The position numbers were made by a program, and so were the translations under genes. A stretch of DNA of 64,000 nucleotides from Seminavis robusta (lineage: Eukaryota > Bacillariophyta > Bacillariophyceae > Naviculales > Naviculaceae), in contig CAICTM010000008.1 in the NCBI GenBank assembly GCA_903772945.1, positions 186,001 to 250,000 on the forward strand, read 5' to 3'. Shown here piece after piece: positions 32,601 to 42,565 of the stretch. Positions within the stretch are counted from its first letter, which is position 1. Every line of letters begins with the position of its first letter. Below the pieces are notes generated by a model. It ran no database searches. It saw only the letters and a program-made list of their open reading frames with translations, and had not been told where the DNA came from.

Positions 32601-32740
32601 GCTCCATTCCCATGCCCACGCCGACCGTCACTGTTATTACCTGGAGAACATGAAGCTCCTGCGTCTTCATTCTCAGTCGAAGAGGAGGAAGAGGAAGAAG
32701 ACAGAGAGGAAGAGGAGCCACTGCTGTTGCGTTTGTTCAT
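29615..32740 (-). CDS. HA2: helicase-associated (HA) domain protein, eight exons
   Basis: Spliced on the minus strand, exons in order: 32740-32217, 32011-31963, 31849-31810, 31683-31582, 31431-31381, 31272-31256 (only 17 nt), 31120-31046 and 30757-29615. All are GT-AG with closing phases, giving 666 residues. A Ser-rich acidic start and a PPPAKKKRTHKPKRG cluster precede two HA repeats: ERWEDM-HTRLLRYKQLHGDCQV, PNRYPDDPKLGAW, STQRRHYRVSQ; then NPRYLHWDMRYRELLDFK, ERFGHVNIPINWPENVKLA, STQRQEHKNMLKGKKSRLD and IGFAWELQRGGRKRK. The tail is Gln/Ser/Asn-rich with poly-Gln runs. It is the same family as HA1, HA3 and HA4 and no helicase motor is present. A nuclear regulatory role is inferred. Introns contain a pentanucleotide repeat (32062-32121) and a poly-C tract (about 31210-31221). 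Confidence 0.88.
32062..32121. repeat. (R)TCAG pentanucleotide microsatellite in HA2 intron 1
   Basis: Twelve tandem five-base units, the first four GTCAG and the rest ATCAG, inside the first intron of HA2. Confidence 0.9.
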
Positions 32741-35179
32741 GATGATAGACTTGATATATTTGATAGACTTGATAGACTTGATAGCTACAGTATGGTACCA
32801 GCTAGATAGCTAATAATGCTTGTTTGCACTTGTTTGGATTTTGATGGTGTTGAGGGGGGAAGTGCTGCTGAATGTTCAGCGACCATTGGAGTGAAAACTC
32901 CGGAGCAGGATTTCCAGCCGCAAAGAAGACAGCCTATCACATCAACAATTATTTCTGCACACCCTTTTCCTTGCGGAGTAATAATTAAATAAAGCCACGC
33001 TGATTTCCCCCTGCTGTAGAAAGCTTCGCAAAGAAATTGCGTCCGTACCTTGCATTTTGAGTTGTAAACAAACTCAAAATCAGAGAAAACCTCCTGAAAA
33101 ACTTTTATTCGGCCATTTTGGAAAATAAGCAATTGTGATTGGGACTTTTTCGATTTGTCTGACACATGCTCAAATGCGAACTGATCAATGAAACGTCAAA
33201 AAGAAAGTTGCAGACCGCAGATCAAGGCTTTTGATGTCCAATCAGCTACAGTCTTAAAACAGAATGTACTCAGTACGTTAAACGTTAGAAACAGCCTTGC
33301 TTAACACTTTGGCATCCCTTTTTTGTCTTCACGTGAAATAGGGGATTCGTTTCCAATCATTCATGCTTTATCAACCGAGATTTCCAAGAAGCTGTTACAA
33401 AAGCCGCCACATCACTTTTGCAACTCTAGATTAAATATATATATGGCCAAAGTCCCCGTCCTTTCGATTGCATTCCTTTCAGAGAATTTTAAAAACTCTT
33501 GAAGCAGGAATTGAAAATGCCGGCACTGCGCCCAAAGCTGCTACACAGCCACACAGCACCCTTGACAGCTCAGAACTGCTTCATTGCGTAAAGACAGTAA
33601 CACCCGAATGGAATGATCTATCCTCCCCCAACGTACCAGTATTGGTGCATGCTTGGTGGTACCGCGGTGGAGGTGCGCCAGGTTGCCAAAGCATTGGTAC
33701 CTGTTACATGTACCGTACGAGTAGTAGAAAAAGATGGTGCAGAATAGATCCAGTCTAGCTAGTCTCTCCTGAAATCTGTCACGCCATGGTTTTGCTGTGC
33801 ACGGCACGGCACGGCAGCCAAGCATTGTCTCGACCCGGTTTGCCTCGGTACTCTGCCTACCGGTACGGAAGTACATGTAGTACTACTGGTACCCCAGAGC
33901 AGCAGCAGGCTTCGGTGGTTACATGTATCTCTCGCAATCGGCTTTCCCAAAACTCCAACTTGGAAGACATTGTAGTGGTACATTATTGTGGTGCTCGGAG
34001 CAAGTCTTGGAGTGCAATGTCATGATTTTTCTGGTAAATGGCAATGGCCGCAACCTTGCTTTACACTGTCTTCCTGTGGCTTTGCGGCATGCCAGTACCG
34101 GTAGATCGACAGTCGAGTCAATACAACATACATCAGCTATACTAGCTAGACTATCATCAGCAATACATCGATACTACTTGGACGAGCTACCGCTACCCTT
34201 TGGTAAAACTACATGAAGCCAAATCTGTGCGATCGCCCGTATGCTATGGCGGTACGATGTACCCTGTCATAACTACGGTACTCTTTTACCACAGTAGCTC
34301 TAAAAAAACCGTCAGGCACGGCACCCAGATCATAATGACCTAAAAATGGACTCAAATCAAAGCTTTTGACAGCAAAGTGATAAATTGGATGGTTTAAATA
34401 GTCAAATAAAAGTAAAAATGGCGAGAATTGGAGTATTTGGGCCCTGTGTCAGTGTCCAACAGGTAACCGGCATTAGAAGTCACTATTTTAATTAAAAGAG
34501 CACTTTCTCTTGTAGTCAGTAGCTACTAGCTAGCTAGTAGTACTGTATCATATCTTTGTATCTTTCGGTGAGTTGAGACGACGGTTTACACAAGAGCAAA
34601 AAGTGAACCCTCCCCTTATTAAACGCAATTTCTCTTCAGAATACGTTGCTGGAACTTGGGGGCAAGCTTATTTAAATCACCACAGGAGCCATTTTATTTA
34701 GCATAGCGTACACAATAATTAATGTCATTCGGGTCATACTGTGTAAGTGCCCCTGCGACTGCTACAGTGCTACATAAGATAGGCCAGAAAGAGCTCCAGA
34801 AAGTATAAGTTTTTGTGGAACTTGAACCCAGATCTAACAAGGTAAGATGAATGAACCAGTCACATGGTGTTAAATGTATTTAGGCTTTTAATTTAGATGT
34901 GAGATGTGAGACATGCAGTTCTCTCGTAAGTGTTCAGACTTAAGATATGGAGGGCGACTCAGATCTGACCTTTTCCTCGTGCTTTTTTCAGCGTGCTGTA
35001 AACCAGCACGAGTTTAGTCTGCATGTTCCACCCGCCCATCACAACTCGACCTGAACAGAGCAGAGGCAATACACTGTACTATTACTATTATCAAGCCATC
35101 GCAGTACTAGCGAGCTAGCAAGTAGATAACAAACAGCAACAGCCAACCTCCTCTCTTGTCTTCAGTGCTGTGCTGTGCC
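32741..35179. other. Intergenic region between divergent HA2 and HA3
   Basis: About 2.4 kb separating the 5' ends of two divergent HA genes, so it must carry both promoters. An AT-rich TAAATATATATATG tract lies near 33434. ACCGGTAC and CTAGCTAG words recur. No coding sequence is supported. Confidence 0.55.
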
Positions 35180-38100
35180 ATGAGCGCTGCTATGAATATG
35201 AATATGAATATGAATATGAATAACAGCAGTATCAACATGAACGTAGACTCCGCGTCTTCGGAAGAAGGACACAAGAAACTCACGCCGCAGGGTAGATGGG
35301 AGGAAATGTGCGTGCCACACTTGTTGGCTTCTAAGTAGTACTGGCCAAAGTCTAACTCTCTCTTGTTGCTGTTGCTGTTACTACTACATACTTATACCTG
35401 TTCTATTGCATGTACATGTAGGTACCAACGCTTGGATAAGTACCAACAAAAGCACGGAGATTGCTTGGTGCCCAACCGATACGAAGAGGTGAGCAACGGT
35501 GCCTGTCACGGCAACCAACGATTTAACCCCAACCCAATGCCTCCACCTTGGAGATGGGGTGTTTGGGTTGGTCTATCTAGCTGGCTTGCCATAGCTATCA
35601 ATCTGTATTGCTGACCACATGCTCTCTCTCTCTCTCTCTCTGTCTCTCTTATTTCTGTTGTGGTGCTTGTCTGTGTATACGGTTTACTTTTTACTGTTTC
35701 TAGGATCCCCAACTGGGTGCCTGGGTGTCCACACAGAGACGCCACTACAAACTCATTGAAGCTGGAGAAGCATCACCCATGACACCCCACAGGATTGACC
35801 TCCTGGAAAAAATTGGATTCAAGGTGCGTATTGACTAGCTTAGTACTATATGTAGCTAGTAGGCCTAGAAAAAGCAAGTTGGTGAGATGCTACGAACGAA
35901 CTTATTCTTTCTTTCTAATTTTCTTTGCATTCATTTGGGTGCAGTGGTCTGCCAAGTGCCCCAGACACATTCAATGGGAATCCAGATTCCAGGCACTGTT
36001 GCGATTCAAGGTGAGCTGAGCCCTGTCCCAGATATTATCACATGCTGTTCTCTTTTGCTTTCGTTTTTTTTTCTTTCGTTCTAAACTGTGTACGTCTCTT
36101 TCGTCCTTTTTCGCAGGATAAATTTGGACACACTCAGGTACCCATCAACTGGGAGGAAGACGTTCAGCTTGCCAACTGGGTCAGCACGCAGGTACGCAAG
36201 CCTGGAAACCTTTGGCGCTCGTAGCGTAGACTTGTAACGTACACTCTGGACTGTATATATTGCCGCAAACAAACAGTGAAGAACTCACTTGCTCTGATGA
36301 TATATTATTATGTTTTCAAAACAAAACAGCGCCAAGAGTATCAAAATCTAATCAAAGGCAGGACCACCAGACTCGACGAGCGCAGAATTCGATTACTCAA
36401 TGGTGTCGGCTTCTCGTGGCAGCTACAGAGAGGAGGAAGAAAGCGCCACTTGCAAGAAGTCAAGCAGCCAGGCCAAAAGGATCTACTAATGATCGCACAA
36501 GCTCGGACCGCAGCCTCCACTGCCACACCGACTGGCACGGGACGTCCACCACGTCCAACAACAGCTCCAACAACACCAAAAGTGCAGAAACAAGAAGTAG
36601 CAAGGTCAGTAACGGACGTTTGGACAGGCCAAGATATGTCAATGGAAAGCAGGATCCTCAGTGCCGCCCGTCCATCCGACAGGACCGTCACTGGATGGGA
36701 AGGGAGACACAGGATGCAACCTGGAAAAGTCGCTCCAGCGAAAACCAATTGCGGCACTGCCACAGCACATGCGCCTGGAACATTGAACCAAGGATTGGCC
36801 ATTGGTGCTGCGTCCAACAAGGTCCCTCCGACGGGGGTTGCCACCACCGTTGCCAATGACCAGTCGGGAGCGTTGGCAGCACAGCAGACCCTCCACAATC
36901 GGAGATTGACTGTAGCGGAGTCGACTGGTGCATCTGCAGCGACACGTCAGTCTCAGAATGCGTTGGAGAGCATGGTGTTTGGCCATTCCAAAGACCTAGG
37001 TTCCAGTGTTCGTGCTCAGATGGCCAACAACAGTGGCCTCGACGGTCGCCCATCCCTCGCCACCGCCGCTCCTGCAGGTGCCTTTGGGGTGCCACCGAGC
37101 CCCACAACTGGCTTGTTGTCATCAAGTGCCTCCCAACAACCAATGGTTTCGGCAGGTGCACGCCAAGCTCTTCTCATCAATAGGCTCTCTCAAAACTCTG
37201 GACTCTCGTCATCCGTGCTTGGCTTGCTCGGGGTAGATCATGCCCCTGGAAGGATGCCGGGACAATCGGCGCTGGCGTCAGCATCGTCTCTCCCGCCATT
37301 GGCAGCAGGATGGCAGGGAACTGCGGCAGGGCAAGCCGCCATCAGAAATTCTACAGCTGGACATGCGTCCGCTGCAACCCTGGCTGCCTTGGGATACTCG
37401 GTGCCAGGTGGTCAGGCAAGCCAACAAGTGCAAATTCCTGGACATACCAAATCTCTGCAGTCTGAAAGGAGCTTTCTAGAAGCTCGTGCCAGGGCAAGGC
37501 TTCTTGTCGCAAACGCTTCGACGTTTCCTATGCCACAATCCCATGCAAAACCATCGGATCTGGAGAATGGATTCTTGGATGCTCATAGCAGGGCAAGGCT
37601 GCTCGCAGCCAACCCAGCAGCCACAAGAGGTTTGTTGCAAGACCAGACGACTCCGGCTTCGATCGCTACCGTAGCGAATTTGGAATCTCTTACGGCCAAC
37701 AACAGCGCGACTGGAGGTCTTCCGTTTTCTACAGGAGCCACAAAGAGAGGGATGCCGTTGTTGCAAGACCAGTCAACAGCAACACAAACATCGATTACGA
37801 CTGCAAGTCTTGACGCAAGTTTCCTGGACGCACGTAAGAGAGCCAGATTTCTCATTGGGAATGCCCGCTCTCGTCCATCCGCTAAACAACCTCCGTCGTC
37901 TTTGTCGGCGACCAAGCCACACAACTTACCCTTCTATCAGCAGGGTTGTGCAGCGGGCAACACCCAAGGAGTGGTGAGCGCTGATACTGGTTTTCTGACA
38001 ACACACTTGCAAGCCGATTTGCTGATTGACAGTGCTGCCACAACAGGAATCTTCCCAGGACGTCTGAACTCGACCACTAACACGACAGGCATCGATGGCT

Positions 38101-38210
38101 CTTCTGGAGCTGAGCAGCAGCAGGAGACAGCACGTGGATACCAGTACCTGAATCTGACGCACCGATTGCCAGCAGAATACGAGCAACCGAGAAAGCGGCC
38201 TAAGCTATGA
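35180..38210 (+). CDS. HA3: helicase-associated (HA) domain protein, six exons
   Basis: Exons 35180-35307, 35422-35488, 35704-35823, 35945-36010, 36117-36191 and 36330-38210. All are GT-AG and all phases close, giving 778 residues. The ATG at 35180 starts a Met-Asn repeat (MNMNMNMNMN). HA repeats: RWEEMYQRLDKYQQKHGDC, LVPNRYEEDPQLGAWVST, QRRHYKL; then CPRHIQWESRFQALLRFK, DKFGHTQVPINWEEDVQLA, STQRQEYQNLIKGRTTRLD and GFSWQLQRGGRKR. The long tail has at least three clear copies, plus a weak fourth, of a helix-like motif, for example SFLEARARARLLVANA, and ends in a basic EQPRKRPKL. A nuclear role is inferred. Intron placement differs from HA1 and HA2: there is no intron at the GAW|V site and an extra one before DPQLG. 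The gene converges on the ankyrin gene. Confidence 0.88.
35632..35649. repeat. (CT)n microsatellite in HA3 intron 2
   Basis: CT dinucleotide run between exons 2 and 3 of HA3, continuing as TGTCTCTCTT. Confidence 0.8.
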
Positions 38211-38499
38211 AATGATCACATTATTTTAATAAACGAACAATTTAGTATTGCTTCAGACCGAAATGCTCTAGCTAGGTTAGTTGGTTTGCTGCAACTCCTC
38301 TCCAGCTGGTCTCCGAAACAATTGCCAAATTGCAATCCTACTCAGCCACCAAGGCAGGAAGATGGGTGGGTAAAACGGCCCAATGTAGTGGACCATGAAG
38401 AGCCGACTTTGTAACGCAACCAATCAATCTTCACCTAGAATCCTAGAATCTCCTAGCTAACCAAGAGGCCACTGGGAGAGAGAATCATAGTCTTCATCA

Positions 38500-39423
38500 T
38501 CAAGAGGACCCAGGGCAGCCATTGTCACGTAGCCACTGGATCACGTCTCTTTTGCTGGCAACACTAAATGTCTGCTCACCCCATGGACAACCATTTTCAC
38601 GAGCCCACTTCAAAATTTCCAAATGCCCATATCCAGCAGCATGGGTACATGTCCCTGCATCCCAGGGACAACCATTCTCTCGTAACCACTTCAAAACCTC
38701 CAAATGTCCACCTGTAGCAGCACGTGTACATGTATACTCATCCCATGGACAGCCATTTTCACGAGCCCACTTTACAATTTTCAAATGTCCATATCGAGCA
38801 GCACGTGTACATGTCCCTGCATCCCATGGACAACCATTTGCACGAGCCCACTTTAGAATTTCCAAGTGGCCACCTTCAGCAGCACGAGCACATGTCCACT
38901 CATCCCATGGGCACCCATTTGCATGCAGCCATTGGAGCATTTCCAAATGTCCATGTTGAGCAGCTTTAGCACATGTAAATGAACAATATAGGAATCCTTG
39001 TTGGCGCGCCCACTGCATGACAGCGGGATTGCCAACCGTGGCAATTGCATCACAAACATGATCATGAATAGGTTTTTTGTTGGTGGAATTGTCCTTGAGC
39101 CAGTACTCTGCACGCGGCACATTGCAGAATGTTTCGCTGCAACGAGTATCAGTGATTTCTGCAGAGCGACTGTCCTCCGACTCCACGTCATCTTTTATCT
39201 TTTTTGGATTATTCTTTAGTTCAATTTTGCAGTACTCTTTGTAGAGTCGATTCATCTTCTTGTTCACAGCTCCTATAAAAGCATACTGTCCAACGCCAAC
39301 AAACGATAGTATCTGGCCACTCCAAACCAAGTCATCCGCAAACAGAAGGGGTGAGTCGGTACTACTAGTAGTAGTACCTTTATCATTATCGTTAGTAGCA
39401 GTGGCAGTATTATCAGAAGACAT
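38500..39423 (-). CDS. Ankyrin-repeat protein with F-box-like N-terminus
   Basis: 307 residues from the first true ATG at 39423; the frame upstream of it has only non-ATG codons. The N-terminus is Thr/Asn-rich, then DDLVWSGQILSFVGVGQYAF and INKKMNRLY-like sequence resemble the start of F-box-type ankyrin proteins, though this is weak. From about residue 140 there are five 27-residue repeats of the TC..AA..GHLE.LKWARENGCPWD pattern, then a diverged final unit (VIQWLRDNGCPGSS). It probably acts as a protein-protein interaction scaffold, perhaps in ubiquitin targeting if the F-box call is right. Its repeat start is identical to the gene cut by the left window edge. No intron is evident. Confidence 0.88.
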   Translation of the reverse strand: MSSDNTATATNDNDKGTTTSSTDSPLLFADDLVWSGQILSFVGVGQYAFIGAVNKKMNRLYKEYCKIELKNNPKKIKDDVESEDSRSAEITDTRCSETFCNVPRAEYWLKDNSTNKKPIHDHVCDAIATVGNPAVMQWARQQGFLYCSFTCAKAAQHGHLEMLQWLHANGCPWDEWTCARAAEGGHLEILKWARANGCPWDAGTCTRAARYGHLKIVKWARENGCPWDEYTCTRAATGGHLEVLKWLRENGCPWDAGTCTHAAGYGHLEILKWARENGCPWGEQTFSVASKRDVIQWLRDNGCPGSS

Positions 39424-39980
39424 GATCAACAATCAGATTGATATATGATTGAGTTGGCTTATGGGTCTTTCTAGCTACCGGTAGCTAGCTAGCTACGAGC
39501 AGTTTTAGCTTGCTATCATCCGAATCGAATCGAATCGGCTGGCTTCCGTAGATAATTTCCCTACTCTAAAACCCCCTATATTCAATCTCCCGTTGCGACA
39601 GCGAAGACGCCAACTGCCACCCTTCGGGTGCAAAAGATTTCTCGTAGAGAGTGAGGGATAACAATCCTGCTCTGCTGTCTTTTCCGTTTCGGAAAAACAG
39701 TTGGCAATTTGGCAAACATCCTCCAAAGAGAAGAGGTCCTGCCCCAGAACCACGAGTGTAAACTACTAGCTAGACTACAGTACCGGTATGTACCATACCT
39801 ACCGGTACTGTATGCTTAGCTAGCAGCTATGTCATCCTAGAAAACTCAAAGGTCGACCACACTTTTCACAATGAAACGAACGATTTCGCACATTTATTTT
39901 CTCAAGATTACTATTATTCCAATAGTCTAGCGCAGTCATTTCGATTGCTACTCATGCATTCGTTCATTCGGTTGGTCCAC
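39424..39980. other. Intergenic region, ankyrin gene / desaturase
   Basis: About 560 bases between two minus-strand genes. It holds the ankyrin promoter and the desaturase 3' UTR. CTACCGGTAGCTAGCTAG words and a TACCGGTA-rich stretch near 39780-39810 are present. No gene seen. Confidence 0.55.
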
Positions 39981-41489
39981 TTAATTCTGTTTTTCCTTGT
40001 TTGCTGTATTGGCTGCGCTGGTTGTGGTGGACTTGGGCACATCCATGAGGGACTGATAGTACTGAACACCGTCCGTATGAGAATCGACAAAATGGCATCG
40101 TTTGGCAATTTTGAAGCAAGCATGCTCCACAGGAGTTGGATCGTAATTGTAGAGTCCTTTTGGTTCTAGAAAGTCTCGAATGGCCTTGGTGGCTTCGAGG
40201 GCCCGGTAGTGTGGAATGGTATGAAAGCAATGATGAACAACATGAGTGGTACAAATGTTGTGACTTCCATAATTGACCCATCCATACATGGGTCGATCAA
40301 TGGTCCCGGCCAATGCTCCAACCATCCATGTCCAGTTCTGTTCGTCAAAATGAGGAATGGTTGGATCGGTGTGCTGCAACCAAGTGACACCGACCAAGAA
40401 CATGTGAATGTGAGTGTAGGGACCAAAATACCAGAACCAGACGGCCCGGAATCCGTAGAAATAAGAACAGACCGCCAAGATGGAAATAGTGATTCCACAA
40501 CCAATATCGGAAGCAATGACTTTCCACTTCATTTTGGGAGGAAATAAATCCGACTGTGGTCTGAAATGATCTTCCCAGTTTCCCTTTGTTTTGGGTACCT
40601 TTCCGTCAGCCTTGGCGCCCATGAGATAGAATTGAAAGAGGAAGAACAGTCGAAAGTAGAGGAGACAAAAGGAGAAGAATTCGTCTCCCATCATTTCTTG
40701 TAGTTGCGCATTGGCATAGAAAAAATTGGACAAGACCTGGTAGAGTCCACCAGAACCCACCATTTTTTCTTGAACTTGTTTCATAGATGCTCTCTGATAG
40801 GTAGAAGTACCGGCAGATGTAGATTGTTTGAGTAATCCTACATCTTGATAGGTGCAAGGCACATGAGTTTCTCCATCCTCCATGTCATTGGTCCGCCTGT
40901 GATGTTTGGCATGACTGAACGCCCAGCTAAAGTAGGGCACCAACATGGCTGAATGGAGTGTCCATCCCACAAGGCCATTGACCCACTGGTAGTCACTAAA
41001 GGCACCATGGCCACACTCATGTCCAATCACCCAGAGACCTCCTGCAGCAGCTGCCATGACGCCGGCATAGATATTCCACGCTAGTCTCCACGCCAACCAA
41101 GCGGTGACTTTGGTCGCAATGGACGCGTTTTCTTCAAACTGAGGTGGCTCCGTGGAAAGTTGAAAGACTTGTGTCGTCAAGTAGACCACAATGATTCCTT
41201 GAACGATATCCCTAATGACATAGAAGAAACTCCAAAAGAGAGATCGCTCAAAGCAGTGCGGAGGAATCACCGCTTTCAGTTCACTGCGTGTGGGAAACTC
41301 CACCACTTTCTTACTGACGAGGGGATCAACGCGGTCGGGAGAGAACGGCGAAACCCATTCAAACGCTGGATCGCCACGAATGTACATTTTCTGTTTCTCG
41401 TATACTTCTGTTCTACCACTGCTAGCACTAGCAATAGCAGTAGTTGTAGTCACCTCCTCTTTCTTCTCCGAGTTTTCCTCTGTCGTCAT
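39981..41489 (-). CDS. FAD2: Delta-12 (omega-6) fatty acid desaturase, ER type
   Basis: 502 residues from the ATG at 41489 (GACCATGACG), preferred because the upstream frame has no other ATG. Three histidine boxes of membrane desaturases are intact: HECGH (157-161), HAKHH (193-197) and HVVHH (416-420). They bind the di-iron centre. Flanking hydrophobic stretches give the usual four membrane spans. GHECGHGAFSDYQWVNG, FSHAKHHRRTNDMEDGE and NICTTHVVHHCFHTIPHYRA are typical of FAD2-like enzymes, which turn oleoyl into linoleoyl chains on ER phospholipids as the entry to polyunsaturated fatty acid synthesis in diatoms. No plastid bipartite presequence is seen, which favours the ER form over the plastid FAD6 form. 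A delta-15 activity is less likely but not excluded. No cytochrome b5 domain and no intron are present. Confidence 0.9.
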   Translation of the reverse strand: MTTEENSEKKEEVTTTTAIASASSGRTEVYEKQKMYIRGDPAFEWVSPFSPDRVDPLVSKKVVEFPTRSELKAVIPPHCFERSLFWSFFYVIRDIVQGIIVVYLTTQVFQLSTEPPQFEENASIATKVTAWLAWRLAWNIYAGVMAAAAGGLWVIGHECGHGAFSDYQWVNGLVGWTLHSAMLVPYFSWAFSHAKHHRRTNDMEDGETHVPCTYQDVGLLKQSTSAGTSTYQRASMKQVQEKMVGSGGLYQVLSNFFYANAQLQEMMGDEFFSFCLLYFRLFFLFQFYLMGAKADGKVPKTKGNWEDHFRPQSDLFPPKMKWKVIASDIGCGITISILAVCSYFYGFRAVWFWYFGPYTHIHMFLVGVTWLQHTDPTIPHFDEQNWTWMVGALAGTIDRPMYGWVNYGSHNICTTHVVHHCFHTIPHYRALEATKAIRDFLEPKGLYNYDPTPVEHACFKIAKRCHFVDSHTDGVQYYQSLMDVPKSTTTSAANTANKEKQN

Positions 41490-42565
41490 GGTCGGCTGTT
41501 GGCTGCCACTCAATCTTTTGCATTCAAAAAAGAGCTGGCGAAAAACTGAGCGAGCCCTCGTTGTGGAATCGTCACTCAAAAACGGATCCTAACTAAGTCG
41601 CAAGCCAGCCAACGGTCGGATCGCAATTCAAATCTGGGTCCAGTCACATTATATTTTGATTCACGCACATGGAGGTACAGCGTTAAGGATATAAGATTAT
41701 CAGGATTTGTTCTTCGTCGTTCCTGACTTCAGCTGGTCTGGTTCTTTTTTGGACAAATTACTCAAGGAATCGTAGACTTAACATGAATTTTATTAAGCCT
41801 CCTTCGCTTTATACTTGGTAGTTTCAATCTTCAAGGCTTCGCATACAGGTGAAAAGTGACAAACCAACGATCTACTGTTCGTATTAAGTCCTTGAGTATT
41901 CATTGCGCTATTCACTCCATTGAATTCTTCAACACTCCACCTCTCCATGGACACATCCGACTTTGCACTTCACCTGCTGAGGTGGCTTTACCGTGCAGAG
42001 CGTGCCTTCTAGTCAAGCTTTCAATAACGTTCCCGGCGCGCTCTTTTCTACTTTCACCTTGCTGACTAGCTAGGGCTTGGATTTCCCTTTGTTCGCCTCA
42101 CGCGACGCAACCTCATCGATCATCGATCGAGGCCCAACAGTAACTACCATACAAGTGATTAGGCATTGTACCGTATTTGGGAGGAAGATGGTGGGCTCCA
42201 AGCGCCAAGGCCAGATCAGAAGCCAAGCATAAGACTTCGCGTTGATGCTTCTGGTGGTGTGCCTGTTGCTTGCAGTTTCATCCTGTTGGTTGCTAGTGTA
42301 GGGGCACACGAGGTGCCGCACCTGGAATAGTATTCCCAATGGAGGGATCTAGGTTTTTGCTTTGCATCCTTTGGGCTATCTCTTGCTACAATGTCATGTA
42401 GAAGGGTGTGCAGTGGCTACCATGCCCTGTTGCTGTAGCAGCCTCGATGGTTGAGATCAAGCAAACTTGTTTCACATCTATCGGTTCACTCTAAAAGGTA
42501 GTTATTGTAGTTACTGTACTGTACCATTCAAAATATATATCATTTTTTTTTAAGCCAAAGCAATT
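41490..42565. other. Intergenic region, desaturase promoter side
   Basis: About 1.1 kb upstream of the desaturase and downstream of HA4, both on the minus strand. No coding sequence is supported. AT-rich near 42520-42555, next to the HA4 stop. Confidence 0.55.

Noticed and set aside
39981-41579. Longer desaturase start at 41579
   Set aside because: That codon is TTG; the first ATG is at 41489 with a good context and gives the expected FAD2-like length.
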